Positions 16,819-23,917 of a stretch of 39,605 nt of DNA are shown in pieces; position 1 is the first letter of the stretch, and each line of letters opens with the position of its first letter. Source of the DNA: Prevotella sp. (lineage in GTDB: Bacteria > Bacteroidota > Bacteroidia > Bacteroidales > Bacteroidaceae); contig JAFTAR010000024.1 in the NCBI GenBank assembly GCA_017455495.1, positions 1-39,605 of the forward strand. The letters are read 5' to 3'. A program made the translations under genes and the position numbers. Under the pieces are notes generated by a model. It was given only the letters and a program-made list of their open reading frames with translations. It was not told the origin of the DNA and did not search any database.

Positions 16819-18240
16819 TTAAATGGTAACGTTGTTATTGTTCGATTCCCCGGGTTTCCTCCACCGCTTGTAGCGGGCAGGTATTGCGTCGTTCAGCGAC
16901 GGGCGCTTTGGGGTGGCAGGCTGAGCAGGCTGTGCCTGTTGTCCGGGCTGAGCCTGCTGTCCAGGCTGTGCCGGCGAGCCGGGAGCGGCGTTGTTGGTGT
17001 TGCCTTTGCGCAGTGCCTGCAGCCTCTGCTTGGCAGCCTCGCCTTCCTTCGTCAGAGTCTTGTTCATGGTCTGGCGTGCATTGCGCTGCAACTGCTGGTT
17101 CACGTCGCGCATGAGGGGATTGTTGGGGTCAACGCCGGGAATATTGATGTTGTTGGCCATCTGTTGCTGCGCCTTGTTGAGGTTGTCCATCATCATGCGC
17201 TGCATCTTGTTGTTCTTGATGGTCTGGAAGATTTGCTTTCCACCCATTACCAACAGGCCCAGTCCGGCAATGCCGCCAATGAGCCACATCATGTCCTTCT
17301 TGTCGTCGGCAGCCTTCTGCTCCTGTGCAGCCTGGATAGAGTCCTGGCGTGCCTGCTGGGCAGCCTGCTGTGCCGCCATCTCTGCCTGCTGTGCTGCTGT
17401 TGCGGCGGCTTGCTGTGCTGTCTGCTGCTCTTCCAGCTCGGCCTTCTTCTGGTCGTAGGCGTCAAGCACCTCGTTTATCTGCCTCTGAATGTCGGCATCC
17501 GACACTCTGCTGCGCAGTTCCCTCAGGTGGTTGGCCTGGAAGACGAGGTCCTCGCTGAAGGGCAGCCGCGTGGCGTTGGCCAGCTTCTCGCGCATGTTGG
17601 CAATGGTGATGAGGGCATCGTCGGCAGGTGCCAGGCCTTCGTCGACAATCTCTTCGGTGGTGATTACGTCACCGCTGCCGGCCGCGCCTCCGCCACCACG
17701 GCCCGACCTGCCTCCGGCGGCAGAGCGTGAGGGGGTGGAATTGACTACCAGCGGTCCGCACTGTGAGAACACCTCGTAGCGGCCGCGCTTCTTGTAGCGG
17801 GCCAGGTAGAGGGGTATTGACAGCTCAACGGGATCGTTGGAGGTGGTGGTGAGCCTCAGCACGGGGTTGTCCTGCAGCAGGAAGAAACCGTCGTTCGAGC
17901 GGCTGTAGCTCATGCCTGCCGGAACCATGAAGGCGCTCACGGCCATGCCGTCGAAGCGAGTGTCGCCGTAGTTGCCGGTGCGGTCGAACAGTGCCACCAC
18001 AATCTTGCTCAGGTCCGTGCCGTACTCGCGCTGGTTTGTCTGGCTGAGCCTCTTCTGCACGTCGTTGAAGGTTATGGTGAGCTGTCCGCCGGTCTGTGCC
18101 ACGGAGTAGCTCACTATGATGCGGTCGCCGGAGGTGGATATCAGCGTGTCCTTTACCTCACGTGCAAAAATGTGCCGTGGCAGCACTGCCGTAAGAAGCA
18201 GTGCTGCCGCAAGGCATGCTGTTGGTCTTGTTATTCTCAT
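16819..18240 (-). CDS. exported membrane protein of unknown function (paralogue of the upstream gene)
   Basis: A 473-aa protein with a signal peptide (about 1-26) and a beta-rich periplasmic domain (28-168). A Gly/Arg-rich linker (172-190), a long Ala/Gln-rich coiled coil (250-315), a membrane segment (317-334) and a cytoplasmic tail of PAQPGQQ repeats follow. The periplasmic domain shares KIVVALFDR (79-87) and IPLYLARYKKRGR (142-154) with LVLFDRG and LPIYMAKEKRG in the neighbour at 18237-19313, so the two are distant paralogues. The start overlaps the neighbour's stop as ATGA. Its topology suits a T6SS envelope component that reaches the cytoplasmic ubiquitin-like machinery. I do not recognise a named family. 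Confidence 0.82.
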   Translation of the reverse strand: MRITRPTACLAAALLLTAVLPRHIFAREVKDTLISTSGDRIIVSYSVAQTGGQLTITFNDVQKRLSQTNQREYGTDLSKIVVALFDRTGNYGDTRFDGMAVSAFMVPAGMSYSRSNDGFFLLQDNPVLRLTTTSNDPVELSIPLYLARYKKRGRYEVFSQCGPLVVNSTPSRSAAGGRSGRGGGGAAGSGDVITTEEIVDEGLAPADDALITIANMREKLANATRLPFSEDLVFQANHLRELRSRVSDADIQRQINEVLDAYDQKKAELEEQQTAQQAAATAAQQAEMAAQQAAQQARQDSIQAAQEQKAADDKKDMMWLIGGIAGLGLLVMGGKQIFQTIKNNKMQRMMMDNLNKAQQQMANNINIPGVDPNNPLMRDVNQQLQRNARQTMNKTLTKEGEAAKQRLQALRKGNTNNAAPGSPAQPGQQAQPGQQAQPAQPATPKRPSLNDAIPARYKRWRKPGESNNNNVTI

Positions 18241-19313
18241 AGACCCTGGATTCGGCTGTAGCAGCGTTCAATATTAGTCTTGTCAGAGCCTCCGCTGCTC
18301 CAAGCCTGGCGGTGGCGCGTGCAGTCAGTAGCAGTGCAGCACTGGTAGAGTGCGTTCACCTTTGCCATGTTGGCCTGTTTGGCAGCCTGGCGGTCGTTGC
18401 TGTTATAGATGGTGCGGTAGATGCGGTCCATTTCCTGGTATATGCGGCTGAGCGACCACGAGCAGTACTGGCACTGGTGAGTGGCCCTGTTGTGGCGTCC
18501 GCAGTCGCCCACATGGTTTTCGAGCACGATGTCTCTTGTCACGTTTGAGCGCAGGTTGACATAGCGGCGTGCCTGTGGTGCATCCTGTCCGCCGCGCTGT
18601 GATATGGCGGCGTCGATCTGTGCCAGCAGGGCGTCAAGGCGCTGCTTGTAAGGCTCCATCTGGCGCTCGGTGCCAGAGGGGCGGTGGGCACGGTTGGTGC
18701 AGAAGGTGGTGGCGTTGACCTCGTTCTTCAGTGTCTGGTAGGCGTTCTCCATGTTTAGGTACTCCTGGCTGGGTCTCATCTCGGCCGTGATATGCAGCTC
18801 AACGATGATTTTCTCCATGAGCACGAGCTTCTTCTTGCCGAAGAGCTTGTCGAAGAAGCCTCTCTTCTCCTTTGCCATGTATATGGGCAGTGTCACCACG
18901 GCTTCGTTGTCCTCGTCAATGGTAAGCTGGGGCAGGGCCTCCATCTGCGACGGGTTGAGCAGCAGCATCTGCTGGGGTATGTCGCCGGTGCTGTAGGTGT
19001 AGGGAGTCACGGCGCTCTCGTTGAAGCCTATCTTCATGCGGTTTCTCATCTTCTTCAGCGCCTTGGCGTTGTAGCCACGGTCGAAGAGCACGAGCTTTAT
19101 GTTGCTCTGGTCCAGGTTTTCCACCTCAAGCTGCACGCTGGCCCTCTGGTCGTCGCTGCCGGCATTGGTAAGTGAAACGATGACGTTGCAGAATCCCATC
19201 TGCACCACTTCGCGGCTGTTGTCGCTGCTCAGGCGAACGTTCTTCACTTCGTCGGCCCAGGTGGCAGCTATGCCCATCATGCAGCACAGGGCTGCCAAGA
19301 AAAGTCTCTTCAT
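18237..19313 (-). CDS. exported cysteine-rich protein of unknown function
   Basis: A 358-aa protein with a signal peptide (about 1-20, ending ATWA) and no further membrane segment, so it is periplasmic. Residues 22-175 are a beta-rich domain with LVLFDRG (74-80) and LPIYMAKEKRG (142-152), shared with the gene just downstream. The C-terminal part is helical and rich in cysteines (FCTNRAH, VGDCGRHN, HQCQYC, YQCCTATDC, ERCYSR), which suggests disulfide bonds. The gene follows the E2 gene by 27 bp and is translationally coupled to the paralogue. Interleaving exported proteins with cytoplasmic conjugation enzymes is odd and hints that they serve one envelope-spanning complex. No family name is assigned. 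Confidence 0.8.
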   Translation of the reverse strand: MKRLFLAALCCMMGIAATWADEVKNVRLSSDNSREVVQMGFCNVIVSLTNAGSDDQRASVQLEVENLDQSNIKLVLFDRGYNAKALKKMRNRMKIGFNESAVTPYTYSTGDIPQQMLLLNPSQMEALPQLTIDEDNEAVVTLPIYMAKEKRGFFDKLFGKKKLVLMEKIIVELHITAEMRPSQEYLNMENAYQTLKNEVNATTFCTNRAHRPSGTERQMEPYKQRLDALLAQIDAAISQRGGQDAPQARRYVNLRSNVTRDIVLENHVGDCGRHNRATHQCQYCSWSLSRIYQEMDRIYRTIYNSNDRQAAKQANMAKVNALYQCCTATDCTRHRQAWSSGGSDKTNIERCYSRIQGL

Positions 19314-19340
19314 GTTCTTTTTTTATGTTGTTTGTTCAGG

Positions 19341-20018
19341 TTAAATGCTTAGCGAAAATTTCTTCTTTGGCTTCTCCTCGGGTGCGGCCTCTGTGGCAGC
19401 GCTCTCGGGTTGCTCCACGGGTTTCGGCTTCGGCTCTTCGGGCATTTCCTGCGTGAACTTCGTCCATCCGTTGGGTTCGCCCTCCTCGCGTATCCACTCA
19501 GCCACTGTCTGGTCCTCAGGGTAGGGGTATGTGTTCTGGGCGTGATACATCTGGTACTTCAGGTAGCGCTCCACGCGCAGCACCAGGTCCTTGATGCTGG
19601 CCAGTACGCCCATCTCCTTGATGGTGAGGCACACATGTCCCTTGAAAGAGCCGCTGTAGCGGATGTTGGGGTGCCAGATGTCGGTGATGAAGGTGAACAC
19701 GGGGTTGCCGTCGGCCGAGGGGTAGTTGTTTGGCAGCACAATGCTCATCTTGTGCAGGTAGCCGAAGATGGGCTTGCGTGGCGGCTCTGTATCCTCCACT
19801 CCCACTATCGACTTGCAGCGGTATAGAATTTCGAACTCTGTGGGAAGTCCGGTAGCGTTCTTGCGTCGTATGATGTATGACAGTGTGGGCTTCAGCGGGT
19901 TGGGGCTGCTCTGCTTGCGCTTGCTGCACAGTGCGTCCAGCTCGCGCCACTCCTGGAACAGGCGGGCATCGCGGCCTTTCAGTTCCTTGATGTTGAATTT
20001 CAGTATTGCGGGATTCAT
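19341..20018 (-). CDS. E2-like ubiquitin-conjugating enzyme
   Basis: A 225-aa protein with the UBC fold signatures in order: N-terminal helix with ELKGRDARLFQEWREL, strands leading to GYLHKMSIVLPNNYP (86-100), PVFTFITDIWHPNIR (106-120) with the HPN motif at 116-118, and GHVCLTI with the active-site cysteine at 130. This is followed by the helix LVLRVERYLKY and the TYPYPED segment that corresponds to the 'NP.sP.N..A' region of eukaryotic E2 enzymes. The last 40 residues are a low-complexity Pro/Glu/Ala/Lys tail. It should receive the ubiquitin-like protein from the E1 at 11128-12486 and pass it to lysines. It is separate from the E1, unlike the fused E2-E1 of CBASS Cap2. It is the second gene of its operon. 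Confidence 0.94.
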   Translation of the reverse strand: MNPAILKFNIKELKGRDARLFQEWRELDALCSKRKQSSPNPLKPTLSYIIRRKNATGLPTEFEILYRCKSIVGVEDTEPPRKPIFGYLHKMSIVLPNNYPSADGNPVFTFITDIWHPNIRYSGSFKGHVCLTIKEMGVLASIKDLVLRVERYLKYQMYHAQNTYPYPEDQTVAEWIREEGEPNGWTKFTQEMPEEPKPKPVEQPESAATEAAPEEKPKKKFSLSI

Positions 20019-20030
20019 GGTTGTTGTTTA

Positions 20031-20183
20031 GATTTTAGAATTTAGAATTTAGAGTTGTCGGCTTTGCCGATTACGAATTAAGAATTACGCATGGGTATGT
20101 GATTTTCAATTCTTAATTCTTAATTGTTACTGGCCGAAGGCCACACCTCTTAAGTCTTAAATCTTAAGTCTTAATTCTTGGGG
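20031..20183 (-). other. spacer between ubiquitin-like and E2 genes with hairpins and short repeats
   Basis: This gene-free spacer has several TTAGAATTT and CTTAATTCTTAA-type repeats and three foldable elements: TGGCC-TTC-GGCCA (20131-20143), TCGGC-AAA-GCCGA (20058-20070), and the pair AATTAAGAATT/AATTCTTAATT (about 20075-20125). The hairpins lack T-runs, so complete termination is not expected. They could partly attenuate or stabilise the ubiquitin-like mRNA. Confidence 0.6.
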
Positions 20184-20510
20184 CTATCCGGCAATGGGCA
20201 CGCTGATGAGGTGCAGGTGGTCAAGCGGCTGTACGTCGTAGTCGCTGAGGCACATCTCGCGGCCGCTCTCATCTTCAAACTCCAGTATCACAGGCTCCTC
20301 GTCGCCGTCCATAAGCTTGCCCAGCAGGTACTGGATGGGGTTGCCGCCGTTGTCCATCTTGGGCAGTTCAAACACCTGCACGATACTGTTAATCTGTTCA
20401 CGGATGGTTTTGTTCGGGTCGGTCACCTTAACCTCGATCTCGTCGTACGACGTTCCGTCGATGGTAAGCATGACGATAAACTCTTCCTGATAAAATTCAA
20501 GGTCTGTCAT
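20184..20510 (-). CDS. ubiquitin-like protein with C-terminal glycine
   Basis: A 108-aa protein starting MTDLEFYQEEF. A longer reading to 20603 would run into the promoter, so this ATG is used. The strand pattern is beta-grasp: FIVMLTIDG and DEIEVKVTD (hairpin), TIREQINSIVQVFEL (helix), PVILEFEDE, then SDYDVQPLDHLHLISV, the ubiquitin 'L.DY.I...s.lhLv' ending. The chain stops at VPIAG, so the terminal glycine is exposed without processing. It resembles the YukD/EsaB and ubiquitin group. It should be the substrate that the E1 activates and the E2 transfers. As the first gene behind a strong promoter it is expected to be the most abundant component. Confidence 0.88.
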   Translation of the reverse strand: MTDLEFYQEEFIVMLTIDGTSYDEIEVKVTDPNKTIREQINSIVQVFELPKMDNGGNPIQYLLGKLMDGDEEPVILEFEDESGREMCLSDYDVQPLDHLHLISVPIAG

Positions 20511-20600
20511 AGTTGTTTTATTTTTTTTATGTATATTTTCCTTTGTCGTTGCCAAGGCTTTCCGGCCAGTCTCTTGCTGCTTTTTGCCCACAATCGGTTG

Positions 20601-20632
20601 CAAAGATACAAAACTTTGGTGAAACAGACAAA
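20601..20632 (-). promoter_or_regulatory. near-consensus Bacteroidetes promoter of the ubiquitin-like/baseplate operon
   Basis: On the minus strand TTTG (20629-20632) is followed after 20 nt by TATCTTTG (20601-20608), matching the Bacteroides -33 TTTG and -7 TAnnTTTG elements with normal spacing. Transcription would start about 85 nt before the ubiquitin-like ATG. No other comparable promoter was seen before the glucosaminidase gene, so this one may drive everything from the ubiquitin-like gene to the PG-binding gene. Confidence 0.75.
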
Positions 20633-20700
20633 CTTTTAGCCTATTTTATTATCCGATAAAGAAAAAATACCTGCACTACTTGCACCTGAATGGGAAAAGG

Positions 20701-20777
20701 GAGGCCCCGCATATTCGTGGGGAGGCTCCGCATTATCATGGGGAGGCTCCGCATTTTCGTGGGGAGCCTCCGCATCA
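20701..20777. repeat. 21-bp tandem repeat, four units
   Basis: Units start at 20701, 20722, 20743 and 20764, with consensus GAGGCTCCGCATTTTCGTGGG. GGAGGCTCC is nearly self-complementary, so each unit can form a small hairpin. The fourth unit is truncated and runs into the 24-bp array. Confidence 0.92.
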
Positions 20778-20866
20778 GGTGCAAGTAGTGCAACATGTTC
20801 AGGTGCAAGTAGTGCAACATGCTTTGGTGCAAGTAGTGCAACATATTCAGGTGCAAGTAGTGCAAC
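20776..20866. repeat. 24-bp tandem repeat, four units
   Basis: Units start at 20776, 20800, 20824 and 20848 and contain GGTGCAAGTAGTGCAACAT. An inverted copy of the unit core lies alone at 20673-20690, on the other side of the 21-bp array. No gene is supported over it; reading frames across it give simple QVQVVQ-type repeats. Confidence 0.92.
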
Positions 20867-20895
20867 TAAAAATGGTGTTGGAAAAGTGGGCAGAC

Positions 20896-21228
20896 TTATG
20901 CCTTGAACGAGCGTGTGCCGCTGTTTATCACGATGTTGCAGCGTGCCGATGCTTTCAGCATGTTCAGCTGTCCGCGGAAATAGGCCTTTACGTCGTCGCT
21001 CACTGCGGCTTGCTGGCCGGTGCCGGTGCCGCTGAGGTTGAAGACGAGGGTCTTGCCGCCAACGGGCTGCGACACCACGAAGTTGCGGATGTCGGCCATG
21101 CACTGTTCCTTGTAGCCTTTGCAGAACAGGCCGCCTATGCTGTTAATGGTTACTTGTGCGTTGCCTCCGGCCTCTACGTCAAAGGCTATTCTGTCTGCGA
21201 AGAGATGGATGTGGGTGATGTTGTACAT
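20896..21228 (-). CDS. small protein of unknown function
   Basis: A 110-aa protein with no signal peptide or membrane segment. It has predicted beta-rich parts (IHLFADRIAFDVEAGGN, AQVTINSIGG, KTLVFNLSGTG) and ends CNIVINSGTRSFKA. It shares no motif that I recognise. It starts 45 bp after the AAA/nuclease gene and is the last gene before the repeat-built terminator, so it may be the last member of the cargo operon. It is accepted as coding because it has ordinary residue composition and because the frames on the other strand are repeat-derived. Its function cannot be stated. Confidence 0.6.
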   Translation of the reverse strand: MYNITHIHLFADRIAFDVEAGGNAQVTINSIGGLFCKGYKEQCMADIRNFVVSQPVGGKTLVFNLSGTGTGQQAAVSDDVKAYFRGQLNMLKASARCNIVINSGTRSFKA

Positions 21229-21273
21229 GATGCTTATAGTTTTTAGGGTTTATAATGAAGTGTTTTTTATTTG

Positions 21274-22857
21274 TCAGGTTGTCTGAGCCACCCAGCTCTC
21301 TGGTGTGCGGTCGTCGGCATTGAACTTCACTCCTACCTTCACCACGCGGCGGCCATCGGTGTTGTAGGGGAAGGCGTAGCCCTTGTCGTCAATCTGACGC
21401 AATGCCTCTTCTGCCGTGCCATCGGTTTTGAACTCAAAAACGTAGGTCGTGTCGGGCATCCACACCACCATGTCTGTGCGGCCACCCCGGCACTTCACCT
21501 GCGTGCGCACATAGACGTTGAGCATGGAGAAGATGAGGTAGAGGGTGTACTCGTAGAAGCCCTCCTTGGTGGCAGCCTCTTCAAGTTTTTTCTTGAAGCC
21601 CTCCACGTAGGGCAGGCTGGCCATGTAGGCCTGCAGCTCCTGCATGGCCAGGTCGATGTCGTCCTTGCGCAGGGCCTTCCAGAACTTAGCGGCGAAGCCC
21701 GACTGCACGTATGGTCCCATAAGTCCGGAGTAGGCAGGCAGCAGTCCCTCTGTATAGCCTATCCTCACCTCCTGGTTGGGTATTGACAGGGTGTACTCCT
21801 GCGTCTCGCGGTCGTAGTCCTTGATGGTGAGGTAGCCGCTCTGGTATAGCAGTGGCAGTGCGTCGTTCATGGCCTCCGTGGGTTTGTCGAAGGCAGCGGC
21901 CGGAACCTCTATCCGCTCCATACCCATTATGTCGGTGCGGAAGTGCTGTAGCTGCCGTATCAGGAAGGTGGGCGTGCCGCTGTCAAACCAGTATGCGCCT
22001 GTATCTTTGCTGGCGAAGGCCTTTATCAGACTGAATGGGTTGTACACCTCTTCCGAGTCTTTGGAGAAGTGGTAGCCGTCATAATGCAATTTCAGCCGCT
22101 GGTGCATCTCCTCCGGTGTGTATCCGTTGGCCTTGGCCATCAGTTCTATGTCGGGCCATAGCTGCGTGGTCAGTTCTGTCTCCGTTATGCCGCAGATGGC
22201 AGAGTATTCCGGAAGCATGCTCACGTTGTAGAGGTTGTTGATGGTTGAGAAAATGCTCAGCTGCGAGAACTTCGTGATACCCGTGATGAAGCAGAACTTA
22301 AGGTATGGGTCGAGCATCTTCAGCCGCTGGTAGAACTCTTGTAGCACCTCGCGCATCTCCTTGAGGTTATTGTCATCATGAAGGACATCAAGAAGAGGCG
22401 CATCATATTCGTCAATGATAACGGCTACCTGCTTGTGCTCCTTTTCGTAGGCCCTTCTCACTATGCCGGCCATTTTCATGCCGGGTAGCGTCTCTATGGG
22501 GTTGGCTCCATACAACTGTTCGTATGGCTCAAACTGCCTGTTCAGCTCTTGTCGCGTATCAGCCGGAGTCATGTGTTTGGCACCGCTGAGGTCGAGGTGC
22601 AGCACGGGGTACTGCTGCCACTCCTTCTCAAGTTGCATCACCTTCAGACCCTCGAACAGCTGGCGGTTGCCGTCGAAGAACGAGTGGAAGGTGCTTGATA
22701 GCAGCGACTTGCCGAATCTTCGCGGCCGGGCCAGGAAGATGTATTTCTTTTTGTTCTGCAACCGCCACATAAGGTCGGTCTTGTCCACATACACGTAGCC
22801 TTCACGGATAATCTCCGAGAAGGTCTGTATGCCTATGGGGTAGTAGCGTTCTGTCAT
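21274..22857 (-). CDS. AAA-ATPase-like protein with C-terminal PD-(D/E)XK nuclease domain
   Basis: A 527-aa member of a family abundant in Bacteroidales. The start YYPIGIQTFSEIIREGYVYVDKT is the family signature. It is followed by Walker A-like RPRRFGKS (44-51) and Walker B VAVIIDEYDAPL with D149/E150. The C-terminal domain has D462 and EFK (475-477), the PD-(D/E)XK catalytic pattern. Members are multi-copy and variable and are often linked to mobile or accessory regions; their cellular role is not settled. It lies 10 bp after the candidate immunity gene but has no sequence tie to T6SS. It may be a passenger. Confidence 0.9.
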   Translation of the reverse strand: MTERYYPIGIQTFSEIIREGYVYVDKTDLMWRLQNKKKYIFLARPRRFGKSLLSSTFHSFFDGNRQLFEGLKVMQLEKEWQQYPVLHLDLSGAKHMTPADTRQELNRQFEPYEQLYGANPIETLPGMKMAGIVRRAYEKEHKQVAVIIDEYDAPLLDVLHDDNNLKEMREVLQEFYQRLKMLDPYLKFCFITGITKFSQLSIFSTINNLYNVSMLPEYSAICGITETELTTQLWPDIELMAKANGYTPEEMHQRLKLHYDGYHFSKDSEEVYNPFSLIKAFASKDTGAYWFDSGTPTFLIRQLQHFRTDIMGMERIEVPAAAFDKPTEAMNDALPLLYQSGYLTIKDYDRETQEYTLSIPNQEVRIGYTEGLLPAYSGLMGPYVQSGFAAKFWKALRKDDIDLAMQELQAYMASLPYVEGFKKKLEEAATKEGFYEYTLYLIFSMLNVYVRTQVKCRGGRTDMVVWMPDTTYVFEFKTDGTAEEALRQIDDKGYAFPYNTDGRRVVKVGVKFNADDRTPESWVAQTT

Positions 22858-22867
22858 ACTTTTGTTG

Positions 22868-23917
22868 TTATTTCTTCTTGATTCTTGTCCAGCTCCACTG
22901 GCCTTTCTCCAGTCGGTAGTTGGGGCTCTTGTAGTGCTCTGTGCCGTCCTTGAACACGATGAGCTGAAAGAGATACCAGGGCAGGGGAGTAGCTTTCTGC
23001 TCGTCTTCAGCCTTGAGTGCTATGACGTAGACCTGCTCCTTGGTGTCCATACGCAGCAGAATGTCAATGCGGCTGCCGGGGTGCATGCCGCAGTACTTGG
23101 TGAACAGCTTGGAAAAGTCGTCCTTCTCAATCCAGAAATGGGCCATATACTCCTCGCGCCCTGCATGCCAGCGCACGGTGATGCGGTCAGGCATGCCTGC
23201 CTCGTGGTAGTCCAGCTGGCTCATGTCGCCCATCACGTAGTTGAACGAGCCGTCGATGCGGTGGTCCTCCACGCTGTCTATCAGCAGGTCGTCGTAGTAA
23301 GGGTCGTCGTCCTCATACTCCACCCATTTCCACTGCCTGTTGTCCCAGTGCTCTTCAAGGGTGACGTAGCGGTAGCAGAACTGGCGCATGTTGAGTTCCA
23401 TTTGTTCATGACTAACAGGCATATATATTTTTTGTCCTTTCTGCCAGCCCAAAAAATGTTCTTCCATTTTGTCCAGTTCTTTTTCCTCTGCAACAAAGCT
23501 ATGTATTAGTACAGACCTGTCGCGGCCACTAAGCCACACAGCAACAACTCCATAAGGTGCAGTGCCAACAACATAATAAAGAAAAGGGGATTCGGGGAAT
23601 TCCTGTTTTTGCTTGTCCCATATCTCAGCAGCCTGCTCTGGATTGAGGGGGGTGTCAATAGCATAGCAGCGGATATCATTAGTAATGACGTAGCGTAACT
23701 CTAACCGATTAGGCATAGGCCATGCTTCATCGGTAAAAACAGAAATGTTCTTAACGTAGCCCCAACCATCGTTGCATTTGCTTGACAAAAGGGTTAGCCC
23801 TTTATTATAAGGCTCCTCTACTTCTGGTTCCCCTTCATAATGAAGGCTACCCTTGAAAATCTTTAGCTCGCAATCTTTATATCGCGATGTTAAGGGCAAG
23901 TATGAGTATTTTTTCAT
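22868..23917 (-). CDS. DUF2931-like protein, candidate immunity protein
   Basis: A 349-aa protein whose start overlaps the stop of the 1136-aa candidate effector by ATGA. Around residues 110-130 it has YYVVGTAPYGVVAVWLSG, the strong DUF2931 pattern (a small, W-rich segment with 'GVxxxWLSG'), and later ELNMRQFCYRYVTLEEHW and a Tyr/Asp-rich stretch. The C-terminal third contains RITVRWHAG and ends in basic KKK. There is no signal peptide or lipobox, so it is cytoplasmic. The tight coupling to the effector gene is what one expects of an immunity gene, but this is inference. It could also be a chaperone. Confidence 0.7.
   Translation of the reverse strand: MKKYSYLPLTSRYKDCELKIFKGSLHYEGEPEVEEPYNKGLTLLSSKCNDGWGYVKNISVFTDEAWPMPNRLELRYVITNDIRCYAIDTPLNPEQAAEIWDKQKQEFPESPFLYYVVGTAPYGVVAVWLSGRDRSVLIHSFVAEEKELDKMEEHFLGWQKGQKIYMPVSHEQMELNMRQFCYRYVTLEEHWDNRQWKWVEYEDDDPYYDDLLIDSVEDHRIDGSFNYVMGDMSQLDYHEAGMPDRITVRWHAGREEYMAHFWIEKDDFSKLFTKYCGMHPGSRIDILLRMDTKEQVYVIALKAEDEQKATPLPWYLFQLIVFKDGTEHYKSPNYRLEKGQWSWTRIKKK

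Larger units (their letters stand above)
20656..20866 (-). terminator. repeat-built terminator-like structure at the end of the cargo operon
   Basis: On the minus strand four copies of an arm containing GCACTACTTGCACC precede the 21-bp repeats. A single complementary arm, TTCAGGTGCAAGTAGTGC (20673-20690 as the reverse complement), then leads into GGTATTTTTTC. Any 5' arm can pair with the 3' arm just before the T-run. The plus-strand read of the same DNA is not terminator-like because the A/T-run is on the wrong side. Confidence 0.55.

Noticed and set aside
20184-20603. Longer start (139 aa) for the ubiquitin-like gene
   Set aside because: The extra 31 residues begin inside the -7 element and would lie before the transcription start.
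20636-21103. 155-codon minus-strand and 188-codon plus-strand frames over the repeats
   Set aside because: They consist largely of repeat translations (LLAPEHVA, QVQVVQH) and arise because both repeat periods are multiples of three.
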